Origin: Anaerocolumna sp.
GTDB lineage: Bacteria > Bacillota > Clostridia > Lachnospirales > Lachnospiraceae
Reading direction: 5' to 3'
NCBI GenBank assembly: GCA_029256725.1
Contig: JAQSXJ010000005.1
Span: forward strand, 62,001 to 126,000
Length of the DNA: 64,000 nt
Of the stretch, positions 17,731-26,799 are shown piece after piece. Numbering within the stretch: the stretch's first letter is position 1; each line of letters begins with the position of its first letter. Under the pieces are notes generated by a model. The model did no database searches, had not been told where the DNA came from, and was given only the letters and a program-made list of their open reading frames with translations. The position numbers and the translations under genes were made by a program.

Positions 17731-19898
17731 ACTTTTTTTCCTATCTGAGAGTTGAAGCAGGGCGTATCTTTCGTGCCAGATTTACCTGGCTTATTCTTCT
17801 CCTAACGGTTCTTGCTCCATTGGCCGGATATTTTGTTTATAAACCTTCCAATACCCTAATGAGATCAGCCGCTTATATTGCGAACCCTGCGCTGGCAGGT
17901 GCCTTTGGAGGTGCTTTTCTATTTGCTGTACTGGCTCTTTATGAATTTGATATGATACATAGAAACAGAACAGCTGTTATTACAGACAGCATTGTATCAC
18001 CGGTTCAGCTAAATGTCGTAAGAATGACTTCTCTCATAATAGCTGCAATTGGCTGCGGATTTCTAATTACGGTCTTGTATTTGCCTTATACGTTTATAAC
18101 TCTTGGTTCTGTGTTCTCTCTGTCTTTATACTTAAAATGTTTCTGGGTCGTTACAGTTCCTGCATATATTATTGCTGTATTGTCAGTAACAGGAGTATAT
18201 CAAATTGTTAGACGGGTGGACGTAAGTTTCCTTATCTTTCTCATCTTTGCCTGCGTTAATTTTACGGGATTGATGAATAATAGCTTTATCTTACGCTGGA
18301 TCAATCCTGTTATACCAGTACTTTCAGATGACTTCGGCAACAACTATGTTCTGATGATGGTGCTTTATAACAGAATTTTTTGGTTTGTGTTACTTGGTGG
18401 AATTTGGATATTGTCATTGCTATGTGTCCGCAGATACGGAAAAAGTTTACTGGGTTCGCTGCTACATAATAGTAAAAAGATACTTTTGCCTTTTATGTCA
18501 ATAATTATGATAACAGGTTCAGCTTTCTTATATATCGGACAGCCATTTATAGACAACAGCCCCCTTGAGATAAATTATGATGCCTATAATAAATTGGTCT
18601 ATAACGAGAACATACAGCTGAAGAAATATTATGTTCAGATAACTCCAGATATCGTTACCGGAAAACAGTATGGGGTTCAGACGCTGCAGCTAATAAACAA
18701 TAGCGGTCAGGAACAGGTTGGGATGGTATCAATTAATCCCGGTTATAAAATCCTTACTATGACTGCAAATGCAAGTACTATTGATTATACGGATCTTAAA
18801 GATGATGAGCTAAATCAGAAACAAATCAAATTTACTCTGCCTAAGGACAAAGAAATAGAGCTGGTCATTGAATTTGGCGGTTTTCCTAAGTTATGGAGTA
18901 TTGAGGAGACATTTCCGGGGCAAACGGAGGTAAGCGGGGATTACATATTTCTTGTTAACCAGGATTTTGCCCCCGTTCCAGGGTTTTATGGAGCAGAGGA
19001 AACCATAGCGGATATTACATTACCCTCAAATCTTATACCGGTTACGGCAGCAGATACCATAGAAGTGCTTAAGGATAATAAAAATGGCACAACAACCTGG
19101 CGCAGCAGCGGTGGAGGCATTATTTGGCATCTATATGCAGCAGAGTATGATGTTAAACATATTGAAGCAGCCGGAGCAGACATTGATTTTTACTATAGTG
19201 CGAAACATAAAGCTGCCATGGAACGTGTTAAGATAAGTGATACCTTAAAAGAGGTTTTTGAATACTGCAATGAACATTACGGAGCCTTTCCCTTTATCTC
19301 AGCAGAACATCCCTTCAAACTAGTAGAGCTGACAGCTTATATGGGAGGCGGTTTCGCTATGGATGGATTGAGTGTTATGGATGAAAACTGTTTCAGCGAA
19401 GAAGGCCTGGGAGATCCTCTTAAGGGAGCCTCCGGTAATGAAGTTATGGCTCATGAGATTATACATCAGTGGTGGGGACTTGGAAAGATGTTTCCATGGG
19501 ATGAAGAAAGCGGATGGTCCAGCGAGGGATTGACCGTCTATACAACCTATCGGTTGATGAAAGAAAAGTATGGTGCTGAATATGCGAGGAAACATTATGT
19601 TGAGGTATGGGAAAAACAAGTTTCGGAGTATTATCTGAATTTCTATCACAGAAATCCTGAATATCTGAATAAACTGCCGGAAAACTATCAGGCGAGGATT
19701 CATAATTCTAAACTTACGGTAATGAATTACTGTGAAATTCCTCTTAAGATCCTTAAAGCAGAAGAGCTGGTAGGCGGTGAGGATAAAATGGATCAGATAC
19801 TGGCAGAAATATTTAAGAATTCAAGCCAGCCGGAACTGAGTTATCAGGAGTTTCTGGATGCCTGCGGTCTGACAAAGGAGGATCTAAACCTTGATTAA
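17727..19898 (+). CDS. ABC-2-type permease fused to an M1-family metallopeptidase
   Basis: A 723-residue fusion. Residues 1-270 carry six or more membrane segments of an ABC-2 permease (for example ARFTWLILLLTVLAPLAGYF and LFAVLALYEF). Residues 300-715 are extracytoplasmic and resemble M1 aminopeptidases, with GGGFAMDGLSVMD in place of the GAMEN loop, the zinc motif HEIIHQWWG (about residue 578) and the third ligand Glu in WSSEGLTVY. The domain order suggests a transporter with a surface peptidase. It overlaps the ATPase stop by 4 bases and the next gene by 8. The substrate is unknown. Confidence 0.85.
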   Translation: MNFFSYLRVEAGRIFRARFTWLILLLTVLAPLAGYFVYKPSNTLMRSAAYIANPALAGAFGGAFLFAVLALYEFDMIHRNRTAVITDSIVSPVQLNVVRMTSLIIAAIGCGFLITVLYLPYTFITLGSVFSLSLYLKCFWVVTVPAYIIAVLSVTGVYQIVRRVDVSFLIFLIFACVNFTGLMNNSFILRWINPVIPVLSDDFGNNYVLMMVLYNRIFWFVLLGGIWILSLLCVRRYGKSLLGSLLHNSKKILLPFMSIIMITGSAFLYIGQPFIDNSPLEINYDAYNKLVYNENIQLKKYYVQITPDIVTGKQYGVQTLQLINNSGQEQVGMVSINPGYKILTMTANASTIDYTDLKDDELNQKQIKFTLPKDKEIELVIEFGGFPKLWSIEETFPGQTEVSGDYIFLVNQDFAPVPGFYGAEETIADITLPSNLIPVTAADTIEVLKDNKNGTTTWRSSGGGIIWHLYAAEYDVKHIEAAGADIDFYYSAKHKAAMERVKISDTLKEVFEYCNEHYGAFPFISAEHPFKLVELTAYMGGGFAMDGLSVMDENCFSEEGLGDPLKGASGNEVMAHEIIHQWWGLGKMFPWDEESGWSSEGLTVYTTYRLMKEKYGAEYARKHYVEVWEKQVSEYYLNFYHRNPEYLNKLPENYQARIHNSKLTVMNYCEIPLKILKAEELVGGEDKMDQILAEIFKNSSQPELSYQEFLDACGLTKEDLNLD

Positions 19899-20607
19899 AA
19901 TATTTGGATATGAAGCAAAACGACTGTTGTGGAATAAATTCTATGTTATACTTTTTGCAATTACTTTAATATACGGATGGTACACCTTATTTGGTGAAGT
20001 AATAATGGGTATATCAAATACCGCACCTTTCTCACCCTGGAGTTTTGGTTATTATCTGGCACAGGTAATGCCTGTCCAGTTAGTATGTATCTTGTTTTTT
20101 ATTACATATATTTATTCTGCCAAAGAAAAGCGTGTCCAGCAATTGACACTGGCAACCTCAGTGGACACCGTTAAATATTTGCTAGTCCGCATTGCGGTTA
20201 TCGGGATTGGATATCTGCTGCTGTGTATAGGGATCCTTGCACTTAGCTTTGGTTATTATTCTGTGATGTTTCAATTAAAGGATTTTACTGCTTTACTGCT
20301 GCCGGCGCTTGTAATACTGATTCCCCCGGTAATATTTGTACTGGGCATTGGATTATTGGCAGGGAGGATACACAATAGTCTGGTTTATGGATTGATGGCA
20401 GTCATCTTTATCAGCAGTTACATTGGTTTACCTTATGCCATAGATTTAACAGGAGGCAGTGTATTTCTTCGTTATCCGGTCATTTTAGGTACACTGGATC
20501 CAGCTTTTACATTGCCAATCTCATTTATACTAGGCAGAATAGGTTATGTGGCAATTGGATTGCTTCTGATCTGTTACTGCTGTCTGGCTAAGGTAAAGAA
20601 AAAATAG
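19891..20607 (+). CDS. ABC transporter permease
   Basis: A 238-residue integral membrane protein with six predicted membrane segments (around residues 14-32, 52-74, 92-112, 125-150, 157-175 and 208-230). It starts at TTG 19891, inside the end of the fusion gene, so translation is coupled. It is likely the second half of the heterodimeric permease that works with the ATPase at 16873 and the permease-peptidase fusion. No enzymatic domain is present. Confidence 0.8.
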   Translation: MIKIFGYEAKRLLWNKFYVILFAITLIYGWYTLFGEVIMGISNTAPFSPWSFGYYLAQVMPVQLVCILFFITYIYSAKEKRVQQLTLATSVDTVKYLLVRIAVIGIGYLLLCIGILALSFGYYSVMFQLKDFTALLLPALVILIPPVIFVLGIGLLAGRIHNSLVYGLMAVIFISSYIGLPYAIDLTGGSVFLRYPVILGTLDPAFTLPISFILGRIGYVAIGLLLICYCCLAKVKKK

Positions 20608-20710
20608 TAAAAACAGTGATACACTACAAGATTAAGTAGGTATTATTTAATATCGTAATCCTTCAGGAAACATTCTAATGAGCTTTACCGTAAAGAACTG
20701 TAATTTTGAA

Positions 20711-20739
20711 TTGCAATTCCCAAAAATAGCAATTATAAT
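20711..20739 (+). promoter_or_regulatory. Promoter of the Xer-type recombinase gene
   Basis: TTGCAA (20711-20716), a 17-base spacer and TATAAT (20734-20739) lie 50 bases before the ORF. Confidence 0.65.
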
Positions 20740-20788
20740 GAGTATAATAGGACAACGTTATATCATTTAATTAAAGGAGAATTGCTGT

Positions 20789-21673
20789 ATGAAAGCTACC
20801 CTGCAGGAATTTATTACATATATGACAGAGGTTAAGAATGCAAGTGTAAACACATGTCTTTCTTATAAAAATGATTTGACCAAGCTGGTTAATTATATGT
20901 ATAAGCAAAATATTACGGAAGAAGATAAAATAAGTGAAACCAGTTTAAATTCCTATGTCCTGACACTGGAAAAGGAAGGCTTGTCGCCGGCTACGGTTTC
21001 TAGAAATATCGCTTCTATCAAAGCGTTTATTTTATATCTTATTAAGCACGGTAAAATGAAACATGACCCGACAGAGAGAATGAAGTCTCCGAAAATCGAG
21101 AAAAAACCTCATACTTCACTGTCAACAGAAGAAGTAAACGGACTTCTGGATCAGCCGAATATTAATACCATTAAAGGTATGAGGGATAAGGCGATGCTGG
21201 AGCTGTTATATGCTACAGGTATCAGGGTGACAGAGCTTATATCTATCAAAATGGAGGATTTGAACCTCAAGAACAGATTTCTAAAATGTGCCAATGCGAA
21301 AAAAGAAAGACTGATTCCCTTTGGCAATATGGCTATGCATGCTCTGGAGAATTATTTCAGCCTTGGTAGACCATCCTTAGTGGGGACTATAAATACGGAA
21401 TTTCTTTTTACAAACCTTTCCGGGGAACCTATGAGCAGACAGGGATTTTGGAAGATACTGAAAAGTTATGGAAAAAATGCCGGAATAACCATGGAAATTA
21501 CACCTCAGATTCTAAGGAATTCTTTTGCTGCTCATATGATTGAGAACGGAGCGGATTTAAGAAGTATTCAGGAATTTTTAGGTCATGCGGATATCTCCAC
21601 TACCCAATTTTATCTTCAAAGCGGTGAACGTAAGCTGACGAAGGTGTATACAGATACTCATCCAAGAGCCTAG
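20789..21673 (+). CDS. Tyrosine recombinase XerC/XerD-like, catalytic His replaced
   Basis: A 294-residue tyrosine recombinase of Xer length. Residues 1-85 form the SAM-like core-binding domain; the catalytic domain follows. Catalytic residues seen are Arg in YATGIRVTEL, Lys in NAKKERLIPFG, Arg in QILR (residue 243), His in LGHADISTTQ and Tyr in TTQFYL. The HxxR histidine is Gln here (Q240, codon CAG at 21506-21508), and the usual LRHSF is LRNSF. It has its own promoter and AAGGAG site. Whether it resolves chromosome dimers or is a degenerate paralog cannot be told from one window. Confidence 0.85.
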   Translation: MKATLQEFITYMTEVKNASVNTCLSYKNDLTKLVNYMYKQNITEEDKISETSLNSYVLTLEKEGLSPATVSRNIASIKAFILYLIKHGKMKHDPTERMKSPKIEKKPHTSLSTEEVNGLLDQPNINTIKGMRDKAMLELLYATGIRVTELISIKMEDLNLKNRFLKCANAKKERLIPFGNMAMHALENYFSLGRPSLVGTINTEFLFTNLSGEPMSRQGFWKILKSYGKNAGITMEITPQILRNSFAAHMIENGADLRSIQEFLGHADISTTQFYLQSGERKLTKVYTDTHPRA

Positions 21674-21727
21674 ATAACGAAATTATAGAGGAAATATAAA
21701 TACACTAACACATTGGTAGCAGAGGAA

Positions 21728-21874
21728 ATGAAATATATAGGAATAGTAAGAGAGACATTGTGGGCACTCTTCCATGAAGGACTAAATCTTAAGAGCGTGA
21801 ATCCTAGTATGGATTACAGGGGAGTTGCCGTATATGCTATTAACCGTTTGGAACAGGGATTTCTACATATGTAA
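21728..21874 (+). CDS. Possible 48-residue small ORF
   Basis: A 48-codon frame between the recombinase and its terminator, preceded by AGAGGA only two bases before the ATG. The product is not recognised; it has no membrane segment. The 366-base gap 21674-22039 holds nothing else except the terminator at 21909. It may be a gene remnant. Confidence 0.25.
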   Translation: MKYIGIVRETLWALFHEGLNLKSVNPSMDYRGVAVYAINRLEQGFLHM

Positions 21875-21908
21875 TTTTATCTAAAAATAAGGATGCGGTT
21901 TAAACGTA

Positions 21909-21944
21909 GCAGGAAGATTGTTAAGAATCTTCCTGCTTATTTCG
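21909..21944 (+). terminator. Terminator downstream of the recombinase unit
   Basis: GCAGGAAGATT and AATCTTCCTGC form an 11-bp stem with a 6-base loop, followed by TTATTTCG. Confidence 0.75.
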
Positions 21945-22039
21945 TTAGGACAGTAGCTTTGTGCATTATTATGCAGTCTCGCTATTATATAAATTAATTT
22001 CATTATTCATTTTAGTTTCAACTGATTATAAACTAAATA

Positions 22040-23068
22040 TTAGATATGATCGGCTATGGTGTAGATAAGCTTTTCAGATTCCGCCCAGCCTAAGCAGGCA
22101 TCTGTTATGGATTTTCCATATGTGTGTTCTGAAACCTTCTGGTTACCGGGTTCGATATAACTTTCAATCATAACACCTTTTACCAGCTTGGCAATATCCG
22201 GGTTCACTGATCTGCTGTGAAGGATCTCTTTTACGATTCGGGGCTGCTCAAAGTACAGCTTGTTAGAGTTGGCATGGTTGGCATCTATGATAGCAGCAGG
22301 ATAAGAGAGGTCTCTCTCGTTATACATTTCCAGAAGATTTATCAAATCTTCATAGTGGTAATTGGTGATAGCCTGTCCATGTTTGTTGACGGCACCTCTT
22401 AAAATGCAATGTGCCAGGGGATTTCCGGTGGTTTTTGCTTCATAGGCACGGTAAAGGAAGGTGTGAGAGGCTTGTGCTGCCACACAGGAATTTAACATTA
22501 CAGATAAATCTCCGCTGGTGGGATTCTTCATACCGGCAGGGCAGTCGATGCCGCTGATGGTAAGGCGGTGCTGTTGGTTCTCTACGGAACGGGCACCCAC
22601 AGCCACATAAGAGAGAATATCCTCTACATAAGGCCAGTTCTCCGGGTAGAGCATTTCATCGGCAGCAGTAAGCCCGGTTTCTTTAATAGCTCTTAAGTGG
22701 ATTTTTCTCATGGCTATAAGGCCTTCCTGCAGGTCGGGTTTCTTCTCGGGATCTGGCTGATGGGCGATACCCTTATAACCCTCACCGGTAGTACGGGGTT
22801 TATTGGTATAGATTCTTGGTATCAGAATTAATTTATCCTTAACCTTCTCCTGTACTTTGGCAAGTCGGTTAATGTAATCGCAGACAGAATCTTCATTATC
22901 AGCAGAGCAGGGTCCTATAATTACTACAAATTTATCGGATTTCTCCATAAAAACGTCTTTAATCTCTTTATCTCTTTCTGCTTTTGCCAGTCGTTCCTGT
23001 TCTGTCAGAGAATAAGTACTCAGTAGTTCGGCAGGAGATATAACTTCTTTTCGGTAATCGAAACTCAT
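22040..23068 (-). CDS. aroF: 3-deoxy-7-phosphoheptulonate synthase, class I
   Basis: DAHP synthase joins phosphoenolpyruvate and erythrose-4-phosphate, the first step of aromatic amino acid synthesis. The 342-residue protein is the AroFGH (class I alpha) type: VIIGPCSADNEDSV, IPRIYTNKPRTTGEGYKG, AADEMLYPENWPYVEDILSY, SYVAVGARSVENQQHR and IDANHANSNK are all visible. It has no chorismate mutase domain. It is the only gene on the minus strand in the first 29 kb and has its own promoter. Which aromatic amino acid inhibits it cannot be told here. Confidence 0.93.
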   Translation of the reverse strand: MSFDYRKEVISPAELLSTYSLTEQERLAKAERDKEIKDVFMEKSDKFVVIIGPCSADNEDSVCDYINRLAKVQEKVKDKLILIPRIYTNKPRTTGEGYKGIAHQPDPEKKPDLQEGLIAMRKIHLRAIKETGLTAADEMLYPENWPYVEDILSYVAVGARSVENQQHRLTISGIDCPAGMKNPTSGDLSVMLNSCVAAQASHTFLYRAYEAKTTGNPLAHCILRGAVNKHGQAITNYHYEDLINLLEMYNERDLSYPAAIIDANHANSNKLYFEQPRIVKEILHSRSVNPDIAKLVKGVMIESYIEPGNQKVSEHTYGKSITDACLGWAESEKLIYTIADHI

Positions 23069-23112
23069 AATAATGCTCCTTTGCGTATAGTAGTCAAAAC
23101 ATATTATAGAGC

Positions 23113-23141
23113 ATTGTATCTTTTTTTGAAAGCCAAGTCAA
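23113..23141 (-). promoter_or_regulatory. Promoter of the DAHP synthase gene
   Basis: On the minus strand TTGACT (complement of 23136-23141), 17 bases and TACAAT (complement of 23113-23118) stand 45 bases upstream of the start. Confidence 0.65.
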
Positions 23142-23294
23142 CAAAATTTATAAATATACACTTGGTTTGCTGTGTGTATTTTTAAGGTTTAAGTTGAATA
23201 ATAGCTCTTAAAAGAATATAATAAGAAGGAACCTTTTTAGTGATTAGACAAATAGAAATTAAAATAATAGATGGAACCCGATGGAGGAATTGTT

Positions 23295-24620
23295 ATGAAT
23301 ATGTACGACCTTATTACAAAAAAGAAAAATGGACATGTTTTGACGGAAGATGAAATTACATTTATTGTAGATGGTTTTACAAAAGGGATAATCCCGGATT
23401 ATCAGATGTCAGCATTTTTAATGGCAGTATGTTTAAAGGGGATGAATAAGGAAGAAACCATAGCTTTGACCATGGCTATGGCAGCCAGTGGTGACATGCT
23501 GGACCTTTCAGAAATTGAAGGGATCAAGGTAGATAAGCACAGTACCGGCGGTGTTGGTGACAAGACCTCCATGGTACTTTCTCCTATGGTTGCATCACTG
23601 GGTATTCCCGTTGCCAAAATGTCAGGCAGAGGACTGGGACATACTGGCGGAACGATTGACAAACTGGAGAGTTTTGATGGTTTTTCAACAGCTATTCCAA
23701 CAGAACAGTTTATCGCTAATGTTAATCGTATGAAGATGGCGATTGTTGGACAGACCGCTAATCTGGCACCGGCGGATAAGAAGATTTATGCATTAAGAGA
23801 TGTTACTGCAACAGTAGACAACATTTCATTGATCGCCAGCAGTATTATGAGTAAAAAGATAGCATCCGGCGCAGATGTAATTGTTCTTGACGTAAAAACC
23901 GGCAGTGGAGCATTTATGAAAACCCTTGACGAATCCATTGCATTAGCACAGGCTATGGTGGAAATCGGAAATGGTGTGGGAAGAGAGACTTTTGCTGTAA
24001 TAACAGATATGAATGAGCCTTTAGGAAACGCAGTTGGTAATTCCATTGAAGTAAAAGAAGCCATTGATACTTTAAACGGCAGGGGACCGAAAGATCTTCT
24101 GGAAGTTAGTTTAACCCTTGGCAGCTATATGGTTTACGGTGCCGGTAAAGCAGCAACGGTGGAAGACGCAAGAAAAGCATTGGAAGCTACCATTACTGAC
24201 CGTACTGCGCTTGATAAATTTGCAGAGTTTGTAAGGGCTCAAGGCGGAGATGACAGCTCTGTATATGATACAGACAAATTTCCTAAGGCTTCTATTATAG
24301 AAGAGGTTAAGGCTACAGCTGATGGTTATGTTACTTCTATTATAACCGATGAAATCGGAATGACTTCTCTTGTTTTAGGCGGCGGAAGAGAGACCAAGGA
24401 TAGTGAAATTGATTTAGCGGTAGGTATTGAAATCGTTAAGAAAATCGGGGATAAGATAAACAAAGGTGATACCCTTGCAGTGCTTTATGGCAATGTACCT
24501 GAGAAGGTTGAAGCAGCAAAGCTAAGACTTCTTGGTGCCTATGTTATCGGTTCACAGCAGGTAGAACCTGTTAAATATATTTACGGTATTGTTACCAGAG
24601 ACGGACTTAAACTGTTCTGA
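23295..24620 (+). CDS. pdp: Pyrimidine-nucleoside phosphorylase
   Basis: The enzyme splits uridine, thymidine and deoxyuridine with phosphate in nucleoside salvage. The 441-residue protein begins MNMYDLITKKKNG and shows the family signature KHSTGGVGDKTS, then KMSGRGLGHTGGTIDKLES and KKIASGADVIVLDVKTGSGAFMK (quoted in parts, KKIASGADVIVLDVK and TGSGAFMK). The C-terminal domain is the usual PYNP-C fold. The start at 23295 is preferred because GGAGG (23283-23287) lies 7 bases upstream. The next gene follows after 21 bases with AAAGGAGAG, so they may be co-transcribed. Confidence 0.93.
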   Translation: MNMYDLITKKKNGHVLTEDEITFIVDGFTKGIIPDYQMSAFLMAVCLKGMNKEETIALTMAMAASGDMLDLSEIEGIKVDKHSTGGVGDKTSMVLSPMVASLGIPVAKMSGRGLGHTGGTIDKLESFDGFSTAIPTEQFIANVNRMKMAIVGQTANLAPADKKIYALRDVTATVDNISLIASSIMSKKIASGADVIVLDVKTGSGAFMKTLDESIALAQAMVEIGNGVGRETFAVITDMNEPLGNAVGNSIEVKEAIDTLNGRGPKDLLEVSLTLGSYMVYGAGKAATVEDARKALEATITDRTALDKFAEFVRAQGGDDSSVYDTDKFPKASIIEEVKATADGYVTSIITDEIGMTSLVLGGGRETKDSEIDLAVGIEIVKKIGDKINKGDTLAVLYGNVPEKVEAAKLRLLGAYVIGSQQVEPVKYIYGIVTRDGLKLF

Positions 24621-24641
24621 TCGATTAAAGGAGAGTCATAA

Positions 24642-25214
24642 ATGGAGGACAAAAGGGTACCCACAGCCGGACAATTGTTTCTTAATAAAGAAAAGAAACT
24701 TCTTCAATTTATTTTGATTGCCGCTGATAAGGATAACCAAAAAGATATTGCGGTGTATCAGGAGTTATCGGGGGATTATAAAGTTTATGCCAAAGATTTA
24801 AGCAGCTTCCTTACGGAAATGCTTCCTTATACTACAGAAATGCCTGAAAAAGAACAGACGATTGAGATGGAACATTCACAGCCTGATGTCAAAGTCGAGG
24901 CAAAGCCGATCGTTAGACAAAATGAGGTTAAAGAAATAGAAGTGATCAAGGCAAAGCTTATGGAAACAACTAAGGTTTCTGATGATAACGAAACAGTCAG
25001 TCCGATACTTCTGGATTTCCTTGATGCGGATACCTATGAAGAGAAGCTGAATGTGCTTATTGGAGGTCGAAAAAACCTGACAGACAGGATTGTAAACCAT
25101 ATGGCTATCTCGATTGACTGTATTGTGGAAGATGGTGATATGGAAGATCGTGTCAACAGCCTCATTTACTGTTTAAAGACCCATGCCAGATTTGAAGACA
25201 AGAGGCTTAGGTGA
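24642..25214 (+). CDS. DUF1653-containing protein of unknown function
   Basis: A 190-residue soluble protein. Residues 5-60 (GQLFLNKEKKLLQFILIAAD, then VYQELSGDYKVYAKDLSSFL) match the DUF1653 pattern in which a short beta barrel carries YQxLxGDYxVxxRxLxxFL. The middle is acidic and variable; the C-terminal 75 residues (LDFLDADTYEEKLNVL, ISIDCIVEDGDMEDRV) form a separate, unrecognised domain. It follows pdp by 21 bases. No function is known. Confidence 0.6.
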   Translation: MEDKRVPTAGQLFLNKEKKLLQFILIAADKDNQKDIAVYQELSGDYKVYAKDLSSFLTEMLPYTTEMPEKEQTIEMEHSQPDVKVEAKPIVRQNEVKEIEVIKAKLMETTKVSDDNETVSPILLDFLDADTYEEKLNVLIGGRKNLTDRIVNHMAISIDCIVEDGDMEDRVNSLIYCLKTHARFEDKRLR

Positions 25215-25292
25215 CACCCTTTCTATACAATAAGCATATGATACTCTTAGGCACAAAATCATACAGGATGGTGTCTTAAGGAGTTGAACAGC

Positions 25293-25640
25293 TTGCATTA
25301 TATAAAAATTAAAATGAATAGCAATGACTCGCAATATAAGAATCATGTGCATGAAGTGCAGGGATATGTGAAGATTGATGAAGATAAGCATTATCACAAA
25401 TATTCTTTTGTAACCGGTGAAGCTGTGTTTACTGAGAACGGAGAGCATTATCATGAGATTACTTTTCATACCGATAATGCAGAAGGACATTTTCATACAT
25501 TTGAGGGAAAGACATACAGAGCTGTACCCATGGGCGACAGACATGTACATTACCTGGAAGGGTATACCTCACAAGAAAATGGGCACAAACATGGATTTCG
25601 TCTGGTTACATTAATGAATAATCCCACTGACATTTTATAG
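25293..25640 (+). CDS. YmaF-family His-rich protein
   Basis: A 115-residue small protein rich in HxH pairs: NHVHEVQG, KHYHKYSF, EHYHEITF, GHFHTFEG, RHVHYLEG and GHKHGF recur at regular intervals of about 15-20 residues, as in the YmaF family. Such spacing suggests metal binding, but no function is established. Translation is placed at TTG 25293 because AAGGAG (25278-25283) is 9 bases upstream; ATG 25314 is an alternative. Confidence 0.7.
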   Translation: MHYIKIKMNSNDSQYKNHVHEVQGYVKIDEDKHYHKYSFVTGEAVFTENGEHYHEITFHTDNAEGHFHTFEGKTYRAVPMGDRHVHYLEGYTSQENGHKHGFRLVTLMNNPTDIL

Positions 25641-25763
25641 GTACACATTTATTCGTAGTTATTTCTATAAGAATCGTGTTGCATGTACTCGGACATTTTA
25701 TATAGATTAGATTGCTATTTATTCTATGGCTTAACCAATTAAATGATATTTACTGAATTTATT

Positions 25764-25795
25764 ACCCGGAGTCTAATATTTGGCTCTGGGTTTTT
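25764..25795 (+). terminator. Terminator before the PTS remnant
   Basis: ACCCGGAGTC pairs with GGCTCTGGGT (10 bp with two G-U pairs), followed by five T. It lies 150 bases upstream of a beta-glucoside-type PTS gene, where LicT/BglG systems often place an attenuator. A convincing RAT site was not seen. Confidence 0.65.
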
Positions 25796-25946
25796 GATGG
25801 TAAAGTATATGCTGAGATTGAGATTTATTGTAATTCATCATGTAAGATAAACCGAAAGAATTAACTTCATTTGGATCTTTTTTTGTGCGTTTATTTCTCT
25901 AACCGGCCATTAGGGAAATAAGAATTTACCTATGAAAGGAAAACTT

Positions 25947-26534
25947 ATGGATTACAATAGAATAGCAAAAGATATTCTGGACAATGTCGGAGGCTCCTCC
26001 AATGTGAAGGACTTAACCCATTGCTTTACCAGATTAAGATTTGTATTAAAGGATTCTAAAAAGGCTAATAAAGAAATTATTGAACATCTGGAAGGTGTAA
26101 TATCCGTAGTAGAAAGCGGTGGACAATTTCAGGTGGTATTGGGAGCAAAAGTAACAAAGGTATTTGAGGCAATGACTCCTATGGTATCTATAGAGGAAGG
26201 CAGCAGTGATAATTCAGCTCAGCCTAAAGGAAATATCTGGAACAGACTGTTGATTGCAGTTTCTAATATGTTTACCCCTATGGTTCCCGCAATTGCGGCT
26301 TCCGGTTTGATGAAGGGATTTCTTACAATTGCTAAAATTAGTATTGCAAATAATGGCGGCGATATTACAACAAATCAGACTTATATACTGTTACTTGGTG
26401 CAACAGATGCTATCTTTTATTTTATGCCCTTAATCCTTGCTTACAGCTGTGCTAAAGTATTTAAGGCAAATGAGTTTGAGACTTTTTGCCCAGAGGCTGC
26501 TTACAGATTGCCAAATGCCGGAGGAATCAAATGA
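25947..26534 (+). pseudogene. Truncated beta-glucoside-type PTS EIIBC
   Basis: The N-terminal 175 residues are normal for a beta-glucoside PTS enzyme: an EIIB domain with the phosphorylatable Cys in LTHCFTRLRFVLKD (about residue 30) and the start of EIIC (PMVPAIAASGLMKGFL, LLLGATDAIFYFMPL). At about 26470, after AKVFKAN, similarity stops and the frame ends 20 codons later. Full family members have 450 or more further EIIC/EIIA residues. The deletion joins directly to a LicT-type antiterminator tail in another frame. AAAGGA lies 6 bases before ATG 25947. Confidence 0.8.
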
Positions 26535-26709
26535 TCTTTTGTATAATCAAATAATATCTAATTGCAAAAAGGAACACGCCTGTGTGAAGAAGATCGGAAA
26601 ATATATTCAAGCGGCATTGACGGCTACAGAAGAATTGTATCTTACAATCCATATTCATAGGGTATTGGGGGAGTATAATCAAAAAAGAGGCAGTACAGCA
26701 GAAACATAG
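26473..26709 (+). pseudogene. C-terminal remnant of a LicT/BglG antiterminator (PRD2)
   Basis: In the frame that starts near 26473, the sequence LRLFAQRLL, then NCKKEHACVKKIGKYIQAAL and ELYLTIHIHRVL, matches the second PTS regulation domain of LicT-type antiterminators up to their C-terminal end. The RNA-binding domain and PRD1 are missing. The remnant overlaps the end of the truncated PTS frame, which marks a single deletion that fused two neighbouring genes. Confidence 0.75.
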
Positions 26710-26799
26710 CCTGAAATGCGGACAAATAAAGGTTTATGTGATAGACTTTCAATAGCTTGAAATAAATGTTCGTTAAAGTGGACGGATGGGAGTTGTAAG

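Noticed and set aside
25740-25800. LicT-type RAT antiterminator site
   Set aside because: A terminator is present, but the upstream overlap sequence matches the RAT consensus only in a short TACTGA word.
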